From: Gammaproteobacteria bacterium
GTDB taxonomy: Bacteria > Pseudomonadota > Gammaproteobacteria > Pseudomonadales > Pseudomonadaceae
NCBI GenBank assembly: GCA_012728415.1
Contig: JAAYFD010000022.1
Location: forward strand, 1-64,000
DNA length: 64,000 nucleotides
Direction: 5' to 3'
Part shown: positions 7,801 through 18,031 of the stretch, in pieces
Position numbering within the stretch: position 1 is the stretch's first letter
Layout of the letters: each line of letters starts with the position of its first letter
The notes under the pieces: generated by a model
The model's database searches: none
Told to the model about the DNA's origin: nothing
Seen by the model: the letters and a program-made list of their open reading frames with translations, nothing else
Program-made: the position numbers and the translations under genes

Positions 7801-8080
7801 ATGCCCTGGTTGTATCTTGTCATTGCCGGTGTGTTTGAAATTGTTTGGGCCTACGCGATGAAGCAGTCGCATGGCTTTACACGGTTGACCCCCTTCTCTC
7901 ATCACTTTTGCGGCCATGCTGGCTGCAGGCTGTTGCCATGCGTAACATTCCGCTGGGCACTGCCTATACTATCTGGACCGGAATAGGTGCGGTTGGAGCC
8001 TTTGTGGTGGGCATGGCAGGCCAGTTGAGAGCGGGGAGTTGTATAGCGCCAGCCTGTATACCAGATGTTGCAAGCCCCGA
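7801..8080 (+). pseudogene. sugE: sugE/gdx guanidinium exporter, degenerate
   Basis: The start ([31 protein letters not shown]) is a good SMR-family SugE N-terminus. Similarity then continues in a second frame ([12 protein letters not shown] from 7895) and a third ([27 protein letters not shown], to about 8020). After that the last transmembrane helix (normally LLGES...LIVLGIIGLKL) is not recognisable. At least two +1 shifts plus a damaged 3' end cannot come from one sequencing error, so the gene is most likely dead. A convergent membrane protein begins its 3' end at 8088. Confidence 0.8.
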
Positions 8081-8087
8081 TATCCTG

Positions 8088-8453
8088 TTACTCAGTCATG
8101 CTGTCGTCCTCGCCGGACCCGCTGATGTGGAACGCATGCAACAGCCGATGGGCTACCGGCGTCAGCAAAATGCCGGTTATAACAATAAAAAACAGGCTGG
8201 CGTAGAAGCCGTAAAAACCCAGAAAAATCTGACCGGATACGCTCTGTGGCTGGGTCAGGTGGCCAAAGCCGAATAACAAAAAACTGGTATGCATGAAGGC
8301 GACACTCCACGCATGCCCCTCAAAATGCCAGTAACCCAGCATGCCGATCAGCAGTGATACGGCCATCAGCAGCAACACCACCAAAAAATGCTGCAAGATG
8401 CGCCAGAAGAAGGCTTTGCGACTGATTAGAGGTTCTGTTCTGGACTCGTACAT
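8088..8453 (-). CDS. Small integral membrane protein, unknown function
   Basis: 121 aa from ATG 8453 (AAGGAGAG just upstream); the 15-residue extension to 8498 lacks a ribosome site. There are about three hydrophobic segments: FLVVLLLMAVSLLIGMLGYW, AFMHTSFLLFGFGHL and FYGFYASLFFIVITGILLTPV. The acidic tail ends in GSGEDDSMTE. It contains several histidines near membrane borders but no motif I can assign. It lies 45 bp downstream of rarD on the same strand. Confidence 0.65.
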   Translation of the reverse strand: MYESRTEPLISRKAFFWRILQHFLVVLLLMAVSLLIGMLGYWHFEGHAWSVAFMHTSFLLFGFGHLTQPQSVSGQIFLGFYGFYASLFFIVITGILLTPVAHRLLHAFHISGSGEDDSMTE

Positions 8454-8498
8454 GAAAGCTCTCCTTGATCGTGGACACTGCCTGCCATGGTGTGGCAT

Positions 8499-9395
8499 TC
8501 AGGTTGCCCCGGGCTTGCGCAGCACCCTCCAGGCATCCCAGGAGTAGACTGCCAGGGCAGCCCAGATAAAACCGAAGTACAGCCATGAGCGGCCATCAAA
8601 GGGTTCGCCAAACCAGAGCACAGCCAAAAGCAATAATACGGTCGGTGTAATGTACTGTAAAAAAGCAATGGTGGCATAAGGCAGGTGTTTGGCAGCCTCA
8701 TTGAAACACAGTAGCGGAATCAGGGTGACTGGTCCGGCGGCGGCCAGCCAGAACATTTGCCCGGTTCCCCAGAACGCTGGCTGACTGCTTTCTGCTTGCG
8801 GGTTGAAAACCAGCCAGAGCAGGGCGATCGGTAATAGCAGCCAGGTTTCTATGGCCAGTCCGGGTAGAGCTGCGACTGGCGCCTGTTTGCGGATCAGACC
8901 ATAAAAGCCGAATGACAAGGCCAGAATCAGGGCGACCCAGGGCAATACGCCAAGCTGGATGATCTGCAGGCCGACACCAATGGTGGCCAGCCCGACGGCT
9001 ATCCATTGCAAGCGGCGCAGGCGTTCACGCAGGAAAATCATGGCCAGCACCACATTGACCAGCGGATTGATGTAATAACCCAGACTGGCCTCAACCATGT
9101 AGTTGTTGTGTACTGCCCAGACGTAGGTTAGCCAGTTGCTGGCAATGAGCAAGCCGGAGGCGGTCAGGGCCAGTAGACGCTTGGGGTGCATCAGCAGTTC
9201 GCGCAGCCAGCCCTGGTGCCGCCAGATCATCAACAGCAGGGCGCCAAACAGGGCTGACCAGAGAACGCGGTGTACGACCACTTCGATTGCGGGAATGCCT
9301 TCCAGAGATTTGAAATACAGCGGGAACAGGCCCCAGGTGCAATAGGCAGCCAGCCCAAGAATGTAACCCCGGCGCGGATTGGCAGTAACACTCAT
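8499..9395 (-). CDS. rarD: RarD-type EamA/DMT transporter
   Basis: 298 aa, starting at ATG 9395 (MSVTANPRRGYILGLAAYCTWGLFPLYFK). It is an inner-membrane permease with about ten helices. The opening Y..WGLFPLYFK and the SNWLTYVWAVHNNYMVEASLGYYINPLVNV stretch are hallmarks of the RarD branch of the drug/metabolite transporter superfamily; the substrate is not established. The longer frame to 9488 has no transporter-like sequence. It is divergent from the SCO gene. Confidence 0.9.
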   Translation of the reverse strand: MSVTANPRRGYILGLAAYCTWGLFPLYFKSLEGIPAIEVVVHRVLWSALFGALLLMIWRHQGWLRELLMHPKRLLALTASGLLIASNWLTYVWAVHNNYMVEASLGYYINPLVNVVLAMIFLRERLRRLQWIAVGLATIGVGLQIIQLGVLPWVALILALSFGFYGLIRKQAPVAALPGLAIETWLLLPIALLWLVFNPQAESSQPAFWGTGQMFWLAAAGPVTLIPLLCFNEAAKHLPYATIAFLQYITPTVLLLLAVLWFGEPFDGRSWLYFGFIWAALAVYSWDAWRVLRKPGAT

Positions 9396-9713
9396 GATGA
9401 AAGGCCTGTGGTCATAGACAAAAACTCCGGGTCTGATGTTGCTGCACATTAAGAGGCAATGGCCTGGCGGTGGTCTCGGCAATATCATAGTGTCACGCGC
9501 TGAAACCAGTGGTGACAGAGCACTGCGTCAGTGTACTCCTGTTTTCCCGGACAGGGCAGCTTGTGTATTGCAGCTGGGGCACAGCACTGTGTCGGCATGT
9601 CGCATAATCTGTGTTGCCAATTATGTTAATGTGAGGGTCTTGAATGATTCTTGTTGTTGGTGGCAGTGGTAAGTGCATGCTGGCATATCGTATCTGCCAG
9701 CCAAGGAGAACGG

Positions 9714-10352
9714 GTGGGTAGCATAAAATTACACAGACATTTGCAGACGTGGGCACTGACAGGCGTTGTTATATTACTGTTGGTGTTGTCGGGGTTGCTG
9801 GGTTGGCAGTGGTGGTCGGGTGCACAGGAGCGTGGCCTGCGTGAAGCAGGAATTGTTTTGTTGTCGCACAGCCGGGAACTGCCGAAGGTAACTTTACTCA
9901 GTACCACGGATGCTGATCTGGCCAGTGTGGCTGAAATGGGGCGCTGGCAACTGGTTTTTTTTGGTTATACCTACTGCCCTGATATTTGCCCGACGACTCT
10001 GGCTGAAGTGCGGAGAATTTATTCTGCATTGCCGCAAGATGTCCGTGACCGCCTGCAGGTCTGGATGGTCAGTGTAGATCCGGAGAGGGATACGCCCCAA
10101 CAGCTGCGTGCTTATCTGGATTTCTTTGATCCATCGTTTCAGGGACTCAGTGGAGAGCTGGCTGATATCCAGAATTTGAGTCAGGTGCTGGGGATTCCCT
10201 TTATTCCGGGTGACAGTAGCCAGCCGGGATATACCGTCGATCACGGTGCTAACCTGGCATTGATTGGGCCGGATGGGCGGCATAGAGGTTTTATCCGTGC
10301 GCCGCTGCGGGTTGATGCGCTGATCAAGCAGTTGCCGTTGCTGCTTGAATGA
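9714..10352 (+). CDS. SCO1/SenC-family copper chaperone
   Basis: 212 aa from GTG 9714, placed 5 nt after AAGGAG. The membrane anchor is at residues 12-34. A thioredoxin-fold domain follows with the copper site C88-P-D-I-C92-P and the distal histidine H177 in TVDHGANLALIGPDG. SCO proteins deliver copper to the CuA centre of cytochrome oxidase, or act as a periplasmic thiol reductase. No oxidase genes are adjacent. The COX3-like nirO lies 1.4 kb away on the other strand, probably without a functional link. Confidence 0.9.
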   Translation: MGSIKLHRHLQTWALTGVVILLLVLSGLLGWQWWSGAQERGLREAGIVLLSHSRELPKVTLLSTTDADLASVAEMGRWQLVFFGYTYCPDICPTTLAEVRRIYSALPQDVRDRLQVWMVSVDPERDTPQQLRAYLDFFDPSFQGLSGELADIQNLSQVLGIPFIPGDSSQPGYTVDHGANLALIGPDGRHRGFIRAPLRVDALIKQLPLLLE

Positions 10353-10584
10353 CTGTGGCGGGCTGCCGGCTTTGTTCTGTTTCATGTTGGTTTGCACAGA
10401 GTGACGGGAGTGCACTGACGATCAGTGGTCAGGTCCTTTAAGGAACCACGGAATAAGTGGCAGCACAGGTAAACTCTGGTGTTTCTTTGCTGTACTCGCC
10501 CCTTCGAGTCACCCTTTGGTGGGTGTTCTGCGCTTGAGAATTCATGGGGCAGGGTGCTCGCTGTACCGGTATGCCCTGTCCGGC

Positions 10585-10605
10585 TGCCCACTGCCCACTG
10601 CCCAC
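10585..10605. repeat. Three tandem copies of TGCCCAC
   Basis: A 7-bp unit repeated three times without mismatch in the gap between the SCO gene and the ArgO-like gene. This is likely a slippage-prone microsatellite; no coding role is visible in the 275-bp gap. Confidence 0.6.
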
Positions 10606-10626
10606 TGCTTTATTCAGCACTCTCTG

Positions 10627-11244
10627 TTAATGCAGCGGATTCAGAAGCAGCAGTACGCAAAGGATCAGCATGAAGATTGCGATGCCGCCATCAAGCACTC
10701 GCCAGGCCTGGGGTCTGCTGAAGACTGGCTGTAATAGCCGGGCGCCAAAGCCCAGCGCAGAAAACCACACCATACTGGCTGTGCAGGCACCCAGGCCAAA
10801 TGCCCATTGTGCAGCGCCAGGGTAGCGGGTTGACAGGCTTCCGACCAGCACCATAGTGTCCAGGTAGACGTGCGGGTTAAGCCAGGTAAAAGCCAGGCAG
10901 GCCAGTAGCACGTGGCGCCGGCTTGTCTTGTCACCTTGCCCGGCGCTCAGGCTGCTGGTGCCGCGCCACGCCCGCTGTGCCGCCAAGAGGCCATACCATG
11001 ATAAAAATGCCGCACCACCAAAGCGCAATATGTGCAGCAGCTCTGGCCATTGCGATACCAAAGCACCGATACCGGCCACACCCAGTAAAATCAGGGCTGT
11101 ATCGCTGAGGGCGCAAACAGCAACGACCAGTCCGATATGGCTGCGCAGCAACCCCTGGCGCAGGACAAAGGCGTTTTGTGCGCCAATGGCGATGATGAGG
11201 CCGGCACCGGTTATGAAGCCGGCAACGGCAGCGGAAACAAACAT
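10627..11244 (-). CDS. argO: LysE/ArgO-family amino acid exporter
   Basis: 205 aa, about six membrane helices. The N-terminus (GFITGAGLIIAIGAQNAFVLRQGLL) carries the conserved GAQNAFVLRQG motif, and LACLAFTWLNPHVYLDT is the second signature of the LysE/ArgO group. The predicted role is export of basic amino acids such as arginine or lysine across the inner membrane. No adjacent LysR-type regulator (ArgP) is seen. The region 11245-11507 up to nirP holds only a short CCGGGC...GCCCGG hairpin around 11474-11492. Confidence 0.85.
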   Translation of the reverse strand: MFVSAAVAGFITGAGLIIAIGAQNAFVLRQGLLRSHIGLVVAVCALSDTALILLGVAGIGALVSQWPELLHILRFGGAAFLSWYGLLAAQRAWRGTSSLSAGQGDKTSRRHVLLACLAFTWLNPHVYLDTMVLVGSLSTRYPGAAQWAFGLGACTASMVWFSALGFGARLLQPVFSRPQAWRVLDGGIAIFMLILCVLLLLNPLH

Positions 11245-11507
11245 GCAGTAACCATAAGAGCAGGAAAGCGGTAATGGTCCTTTGATTTGCCGGTCAAGTC
11301 CAGCCGGCCGGGTGTATGGTGATCGCTGCGGCTGGTGTCTAACTCAAGCCCGGAGGGCTGAGCGTTCGGGCTAAAGTTCTGCTTCTCGTCAAGGCGGGGC
11401 TGTGGCAGGAGACAGCAATGCAACATTGGAGGGCCAGGCTATCAAACAGGCAGCAGCTGCATTGAGGGTAATCCGGGCCAGTATCGCCCGGGCAGGCTTT
11501 TGCTGGT

Positions 11508-11774
11508 TTACTTGGTGAGAAGTGTGGTTCCCACTACGAGTGCCATCAGTACCGGCCAGCCGTACATGATCAGTCGCCATTTGCTGCCGGCACTCCATAG
11601 CTCCATGAAGCCGTCAATGATGATGCCGGATTTGAAAATGGCGATCAGCAGGATGACCGTCACCTGCAAGGCAAGCGTGGTGGCATGGGTGCCCCAGTAA
11701 ACGGTGGCCATGGTGGCCAGCATCAGGGCAGCCCAGCAGCTAAACAGGGCAACTTCGTGTTTCAGGTTGGTCAT
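11508..11774 (-). CDS. nirP: NirP: small membrane protein of the nirQOP operon
   Basis: 88 aa with three hydrophobic stretches (VALFSCWAALMLATMATVYW; LALQVTVILLIAIFKSGIIIDGFMEL; WRLIMYGWPVLMALVVGTTLL). It resembles subunit IV of heme-copper oxidases and NorF-type accessory proteins. It follows nirO by 6 bp on the same strand, as in the P. aeruginosa nirQ-nirO-nirP operon. Its probable role is support of nitrite/NO reductase maturation in the inner membrane. The exact function is not established. Confidence 0.8.
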   Translation of the reverse strand: MTNLKHEVALFSCWAALMLATMATVYWGTHATTLALQVTVILLIAIFKSGIIIDGFMELWSAGSKWRLIMYGWPVLMALVVGTTLLTK

Positions 11775-11780
11775 GCCCGT

Positions 11781-12380
11781 TTACCCCAGCAAATAAACCA
11801 GTGGAAAGATGATGACCCAAACCAGGTCGATCATGTGCCAGTACAGCACACCAGACTCCATGCCGCTGTGGTTGTTTGGCCCGTAGGCCCGTTGCCAGCA
11901 GCGCAGGCATAGAAAACCCAGTACCACCAGCCCTAACAGGACATGCAAGAAGTGGAAGGCGGTGGTGATCCAGTACAGGGTGAAAAAGGTATTGTACTCC
12001 AGATCAAAACCGGCATTGGCCAGGTGTGCATATTCCTGCACTTTGAGCACCACGTAGACCATGCCGCTGGCGATCGCACCCAGTAACAGGGCGCCGGCCT
12101 GGCGGGCATGGTTTTTGCGTACCCGCTCGACTGCCAGGGCAGCCAAAAAACCTGAAGTGAGCAGGCCGGCGGTCATGGCCCAGCCGGTCGAGCTGTCCAG
12201 TTCGGCGCGGCCTTCGATGAACATTTCGGGCTTGAGCCACTGGGTAAAGCTGAAGCCCAGAATGAACAGGGTGAAGGCGGTCAGCTCGGCCAGGATGAAA
12301 ATCCACATGGCCAGGTCGCCGGTCAGACGTGCCCGGGGCTGGCCGCTGGCGGCAGGATTAGTCTTCACTGAAGTGGACAT
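11781..12380 (-). CDS. nirO: NirO: cytochrome c oxidase subunit III-like protein
   Basis: 199 aa, about five membrane helices, homologous to COX3 (LAMWIFILAELTAFTLFILGF near residues 23-43, and FFTLYWITTAFHFLHVLLGLVVL). The same kind of protein is called NorE in other denitrifiers. It overlaps the end of nirQ by 23 bp, so it is co-translated with it. It has no catalytic heme subunit partner here, so it serves as an accessory to nitrite/NO reduction rather than as part of an oxidase. Confidence 0.87.
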   Translation of the reverse strand: MSTSVKTNPAASGQPRARLTGDLAMWIFILAELTAFTLFILGFSFTQWLKPEMFIEGRAELDSSTGWAMTAGLLTSGFLAALAVERVRKNHARQAGALLLGAIASGMVYVVLKVQEYAHLANAGFDLEYNTFFTLYWITTAFHFLHVLLGLVVLGFLCLRCWQRAYGPNNHSGMESGVLYWHMIDLVWVIIFPLVYLLG

Positions 12381-13164
12381 CGACTACATCCATCAGCGCA
12401 CGAACGGTTTGCAGGTCGTCAGACAGCGGCTCGGCCAGGCAGGCCAGGCAGGCCTGACGTACAGGGACACCGGCCTTGATCAGGCGGGCGGCAAAAATCA
12501 GCAGGCGGGTTGAGGCGACTTCTTCCAAGTCGTGATTTTCCAGCCGGCGGATGGCACTGCCCAGACGTACCAGCTGGCCGGCCAGACGGTTATCAATCCC
12601 GGCTTCGGTGGCAACAATCTGCACTTCCTGCTCCGGTTGTGGATAGTCAAAACGCATGGCAACAAAACGCTGGCGGGTACTGGGTTTCATGCCCTTGAGC
12701 AGGTTTTGATAGCCGGGGTTGTAGGACACGACCAGCATAAAGTTGTCCGGTGCTTCCAGGGTTTCACCGGTGCGTTCAATGAACAGCTCGCGACGGTCAT
12801 CGGCCAGCGGGTGCAGCACTACGGTGGTGTCCTGGCGGGCTTCGACCACTTCGTCCAGATAGCAAATGCCGCCTTCGCGCACGGCACGGGTCAGCGGGCC
12901 ATCCTGCCACCAGGTGCCCTCAGCGCCAATCAGGTGGCGACCAACCAGGTCGGCGGCACTGAGGTCGTCATGACAGGCTACGGTGTATAGGGGAAGATTC
13001 AGCTTATGTGCCATGTACTGGACAAAGCGGGTTTTGCCACAGCCGGTCGGGCCTTTGATCAGGGCAGGCAGACCGTGCTTCCATGCTTGTATAAAAAGCT
13101 CTTCTTCGTTGGCAACCTGTTGATAAAAAGGCTGCTCGTGCTGGTTTTGATCCGCTGGCTGCAT
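12358..13164 (-). CDS. nirQ: NirQ/NorQ-type MoxR AAA+ ATPase
   Basis: 268 aa. The Walker A motif GPTGCGKT is at residues 38-45, Walker B is ICYLDEVVEARQD, and a SYNPGYQN sensor region is followed by TRLLIFAARLIKAGV. NirQ/NorQ ATPases, with a VWA partner (NorD), activate NO reductase and are needed for balanced nitrite/NO reduction. Transcribed divergently from nirS1 as in P. aeruginosa, with an FNR-type box between them. The norCBD genes that would carry its partner are not in this window. Confidence 0.92.
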   Translation of the reverse strand: MQPADQNQHEQPFYQQVANEEELFIQAWKHGLPALIKGPTGCGKTRFVQYMAHKLNLPLYTVACHDDLSAADLVGRHLIGAEGTWWQDGPLTRAVREGGICYLDEVVEARQDTTVVLHPLADDRRELFIERTGETLEAPDNFMLVVSYNPGYQNLLKGMKPSTRQRFVAMRFDYPQPEQEVQIVATEAGIDNRLAGQLVRLGSAIRRLENHDLEEVASTRLLIFAARLIKAGVPVRQACLACLAEPLSDDLQTVRALMDVVDVHFSED

Positions 13165-13245
13165 ATGAATATCCTACCTGTTTGCTTGGTTATTGCTCAG
13201 CTTATCGGGCGCCTGAAAGGGGCTCAAGCTGAGCTTGCCAGTGAA

Positions 13246-13259
13246 TTGATCTGTATCAA
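13246..13259. promoter_or_regulatory. FNR/ANR/DNR box between nirQ and nirS1
   Basis: TTGAT-CTGT-ATCAA is a perfect match to the TTGAT-N4-ATCAA palindrome bound by FNR, ANR and DNR. It lies 82 bp upstream of the nirQ start and 144 bp upstream of the nirS1 start, so one site could serve both directions. No good -10 element sits at the ideal class II distance on either side; a TATTTA at 13304 gives a centre near -63 for nirS1. Confidence 0.88.
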
Positions 13260-13373
13260 GATATAGTGAAGAAGAGCGTGTCAAGGGGGCACTGTCGCAT
13301 ACCTATTTAGTGATAGGATCAACGTGCTTGCACGCACTGCTCCAAAGCTGTTGTTGGAGCCTATATTGATTAA

Positions 13374-15128
<1,755 letters not shown>

Positions 15129-15143
15129 CGTAGACTGGTTTCG

Positions 15144-15158
15144 CAGGCAAATTGCCTG
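15144..15158. repeat. Palindrome between nirS1 and nirM
   Basis: CAGGCAA-A-TTGCCTG in the 60-bp gap. As RNA it folds to CAGGC-AAATT-GCCTG without a following T run, so a weak attenuator or mRNA-stabilising hairpin is more likely than a terminator. Confidence 0.5.
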
Positions 15159-15188
15159 TATCCCTTAATGCCTTGAGGATGCACCAAA

Positions 15189-15503
15189 ATGAAAAAAGTA
15201 CTGATCCCACTGTTCTCTGTTGCTGCCCTGCTTGCTTTCCAGAATGCCAGCGCTGCTGATGCTGAAAGCCTGCTCAAGAGCAAGGCCTGCCTGGCTTGTC
15301 ACAGTGTTGACAACAAGCTGGTTGGCCCTTCTTACAAAGAAGTGGCCGAAAAGCGTGCGGGCGAAGAAGATGCGGTTGCCACCCTGGCTGACCACATCAA
15401 AAACGGCAGCACAGGTGTGTACGGTCCTATCCCCATGCCACCTAACGCAGTGACTGAAGAGGAAGCTACCATTCTGGCTGAGTGGGTACTTTCCCTGAAC
15501 TGA
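15189..15503 (+). CDS. nirM: Cytochrome c-551, electron donor to NirS
   Basis: 104 aa. Signal peptide [22 protein letters not shown] (1-22), heme motif CLACH at 34-38, and the distal methionine in the IPMPPNAV loop, all as in Pseudomonas cytochrome c-551. This small soluble periplasmic carrier passes electrons from the bc1 complex to cd1 nitrite reductase. It is placed directly after nirS1 as in P. aeruginosa. Ribosome site GAGGATGCACCAAA before ATG 15189. Confidence 0.95.
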   Translation: MKKVLIPLFSVAALLAFQNASAADAESLLKSKACLACHSVDNKLVGPSYKEVAEKRAGEEDAVATLADHIKNGSTGVYGPIPMPPNAVTEEEATILAEWVLSLN

Positions 15504-15528
15504 TAGTTGCGCATACAAAGGAGACGCC

Positions 15529-15867
15529 ATGAGTACGTTCAATAAACGCCATGTACGGCGCCTTGTCCTCATGGCGTCTTTTTTTGTGCCACTGCTGGCT
15601 TACGCAGGCGTGCCGGATGCGAGCCGGCAAGCCGAGTTGAAACATCTCCTGATTCAGGACTGTGGCTCCTGCCACGGTCTGCGCATGAAAGGCGGACTGG
15701 GTCCGGGGTTGACGCCGGATGATCTGGCTGGCAAGCCCAAAGACAGCCTGGTCGCCACCATCATTCATGGTCGCCACGGCACGGCAATGCCGCCCTGGAG
15801 TGCCTTGCTCACTGAAAATGAAGCAGAATGGCTGATTGACCAGTTGTTGCAGGGAGTTACCCCATGA
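15529..15867 (+). CDS. nirC: NirC: c-type cytochrome of heme d1 maturation / NirS electron donor
   Basis: 112 aa. Signal peptide about 1-26, heme motif CGSCH at 45-49, and a methionine ligand candidate in HGTAMPPWS. NirC is a monoheme periplasmic cytochrome that can reduce NirS and is linked to d1 maturation. The last codons overlap the start of nirF by 4 bp (ATGA). Confidence 0.92.
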   Translation: MSTFNKRHVRRLVLMASFFVPLLAYAGVPDASRQAELKHLLIQDCGSCHGLRMKGGLGPGLTPDDLAGKPKDSLVATIIHGRHGTAMPPWSALLTENEAEWLIDQLLQGVTP

Positions 15868-17060
15868 AAAAGATTCTACTGACATCGCTGCTGGCGTTGT
15901 CACTCGCTGCCTGTAGCCTGTCTGGCGTACAGGAGCAGCAATTGCGCGGTACCGGTGATCTGGGTGTGATCATCGAGCGTGCCGATGGCAACGTACTGAT
16001 TGTCGAGCACAGCAACAACCAGGTACTGGCCCGGGTCGAAGGGCTGGGCGACCTGTCCCACGCCTCGGTGGTGTTTTCCCGTGATGCACGTTTCGCCTAT
16101 GTATTTGGCCGTGATGGCGGCCTGACCAAGATCGATCTGCTCAAACAGCGTATCGACAAGCGCATCATCCAGGGCGGCAACAGCATTGGCGGTGCCATTA
16201 GCGAAGATGGCCGCCTGATTGCCGTGGGCAATTACGAACCTGGCGGGGTCAAGGTGTTTACCGCCGACACCCTGGAACTGGTTGCCGACATTCCGGCTAC
16301 CGCGCTGGCTGATGGCAGCAAAAACTCCCGCGTGGTCGGCATGACCGATGCGCCCGGCCAGAAGTTCATGGTTAGCCTGTTTGATACCGGCGAGATCTGG
16401 ATCATTGATTTTAGCGACAAGAACAGCAACGAACCGCAAATTACCAAATTCGAAAACATCGGCAAGCAGCCCTACGATTCGATGCTCACGCCCGAAGGCC
16501 GCTACTACATGGCCGGCCTGTTTGGCGAAGATGGCTTGGCAATGCTGGACCTATGGCACCCGGAAAAAGGCGTCAAGCGCGTGCTGGACGGCTACGGCAA
16601 GGGCGAGCAGCCACTGCCGGTCTACAAGATGCCACACCTGGAAGGCTGGACTGTAGCCGATGACAAGATCTTTGTTCCTGCCGTCGGCCGTCACGAGGTG
16701 CTGGTGATTGACCAAAAAACCTGGCAGCAAAAAGATCGGGTTGAAATGGTCGGCCAGCCGGTCTTTGTTATGGCCCGTCCTGATGCACGCCAGATCTGGG
16801 TCAACTTTGCCGTGCCCGATAACCAGTATGTGCAGGTGATCGACAGCGAAACTGCCAAGGTCGTCAAGACCATTGAGCCGGGGCCGGGCGTGCTGCACAT
16901 GGAGTTTTCTCCCCGTGGCGATCAGATCTGGATCTCGGTGCGTGACCGCAACGAAGTACAAATCTGGGATACCGCAACTCTGGAGCACCTGCAAACGCTT
17001 GATGCAGACAGCCCCAGTGGCATCTTCTTCTCCAACCGGGCCCACCGCATCGGGCTGTAA
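15864..17060 (+). CDS. nirF: NirF: heme d1 biosynthesis protein (periplasmic lipoprotein)
   Basis: 398 aa. The signal sequence ends in lipobox LAAC with Cys17, so the mature protein is membrane-tethered. The rest is a beta-propeller resembling the d1 domain of NirS (repeated blades such as NVLIVEHSNNQVLARVEGL) but without a c-heme motif. NirF acts late in heme d1 synthesis, upstream of NirN, converting a tetrapyrrole intermediate to dihydro-heme d1. Translationally coupled to nirC; nirD follows after 6 bp. Confidence 0.93.
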   Translation: MKKILLTSLLALSLAACSLSGVQEQQLRGTGDLGVIIERADGNVLIVEHSNNQVLARVEGLGDLSHASVVFSRDARFAYVFGRDGGLTKIDLLKQRIDKRIIQGGNSIGGAISEDGRLIAVGNYEPGGVKVFTADTLELVADIPATALADGSKNSRVVGMTDAPGQKFMVSLFDTGEIWIIDFSDKNSNEPQITKFENIGKQPYDSMLTPEGRYYMAGLFGEDGLAMLDLWHPEKGVKRVLDGYGKGEQPLPVYKMPHLEGWTVADDKIFVPAVGRHEVLVIDQKTWQQKDRVEMVGQPVFVMARPDARQIWVNFAVPDNQYVQVIDSETAKVVKTIEPGPGVLHMEFSPRGDQIWISVRDRNEVQIWDTATLEHLQTLDADSPSGIFFSNRAHRIGL

Positions 17061-17066
17061 AAACGT

Positions 17067-17531
17067 ATGGATTTATTGACACAACGCTTGCTGGATCGCT
17101 TCCAGCACGGCGTTCCTGTTTGTTCCCGCCCTTATCAGGCGATGGCCGACGAACTGGGTTGTAGCGAGCAGGATGTCTTGCAGCGCTTGCAGCAGTTGCA
17201 TGACATGGGCGCACTATCCCGTGTCGGACCGGTCATGGAGCACAGCAGGGCCGGCTCCAGCTCACTGGTGGCACTGGCGGTACCGCCCGAATCTATCGAA
17301 CAGGTGGCCGCTTACATCAACAGCCTGCCGGAAGTGAACCACAACTACGAGCGTGAGCACAGCTACAACCTCTGGTTTGTCCTGACCGGGCCCAGCCGCA
17401 GCCATCTGGATGCCGTGCTGCTGGATATCCGCCAGCATACCGGCCTTGAGCCACTGGATCTGCCAATGGTCAAGCCCTACCGCATTGATCTGGGTTTCCC
17501 TATGTTCCAGGGGGCGGAGGTACCGCAATGA
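17067..17531 (+). CDS. nirD: NirD: siroheme decarboxylase subunit
   Basis: 154 aa, Lrp/AsnC-like fold: an N-terminal winged helix (LLDRFQHGVPVCSRPYQAMADELGCSEQDVLQRLQQL) and a C-terminal alpha/beta part with VNHNYEREHSYNLWFVLTG. With NirL, NirG and NirH it decarboxylates siroheme to didecarboxysiroheme in heme d1 synthesis (cytoplasm); it is not a transcription factor despite the fold. It overlaps nirL by 4 bp. Confidence 0.92.
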   Translation: MDLLTQRLLDRFQHGVPVCSRPYQAMADELGCSEQDVLQRLQQLHDMGALSRVGPVMEHSRAGSSSLVALAVPPESIEQVAAYINSLPEVNHNYEREHSYNLWFVLTGPSRSHLDAVLLDIRQHTGLEPLDLPMVKPYRIDLGFPMFQGAEVPQ

Positions 17532-18031
17532 GCGAACAGCTGACCGGGCCACAGCGCGAGCAGCTCTGGCGTCTACTGGAACAAGGCTTGCCGCTGGTGC
17601 CGCAGCCCTATGCGGAACTGGCACGGCAGGCCGGCTGCACTGAAGTTCAGGCTCTGGCGCAGGTGCAAGAGTGGCAGCAGCAGGGCATGTTTCGCCGCTT
17701 TGGCGTGGTGGTCAGGCACCGCGCCCTGGGCATTAATGCCAACTGCATGCTGGTGCTGGACATCCCTGACGGGCAGGTTGATCAGGCCGGCGAGCAGCTG
17801 GCCGCTTCGCCGGGCGTAAACTTGTGCTATCAGCGCCCGCGTCGCCCCGGCTGGCCCTATAACCTGTTTTGCATGGTGCATGGCCGCTGCCGCGAAGCGG
17901 TCGAGCGTCATGTAGCCCAATTGCTGGTCAAGCACGGCCTGAGCGGGCACCCCCACCATTTATTATTCAGCACCCGTGCCTTCAAACAGCGCGGTGCCCG
18001 TTATTCCATGCCGGAGGTTGGCAATGGCTGA
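17528..18031 (+). CDS. nirL: NirL: siroheme decarboxylase subunit
   Basis: 167 aa. Same Lrp-like fold as NirD; the conserved C-terminal motif is NLCYQRPRRPGWPYNLFCMVHG, followed by HLLFSTRAFKQRGARY. This is the NirL/NirH type, which pairs with the NirD/NirG type as in AhbA/AhbB. It overlaps nirD by 4 bp and nirG by 8 bp, so the four decarboxylase genes form one coupled unit. Confidence 0.92.
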   Translation: MSEQLTGPQREQLWRLLEQGLPLVPQPYAELARQAGCTEVQALAQVQEWQQQGMFRRFGVVVRHRALGINANCMLVLDIPDGQVDQAGEQLAASPGVNLCYQRPRRPGWPYNLFCMVHGRCREAVERHVAQLLVKHGLSGHPHHLLFSTRAFKQRGARYSMPEVGNG

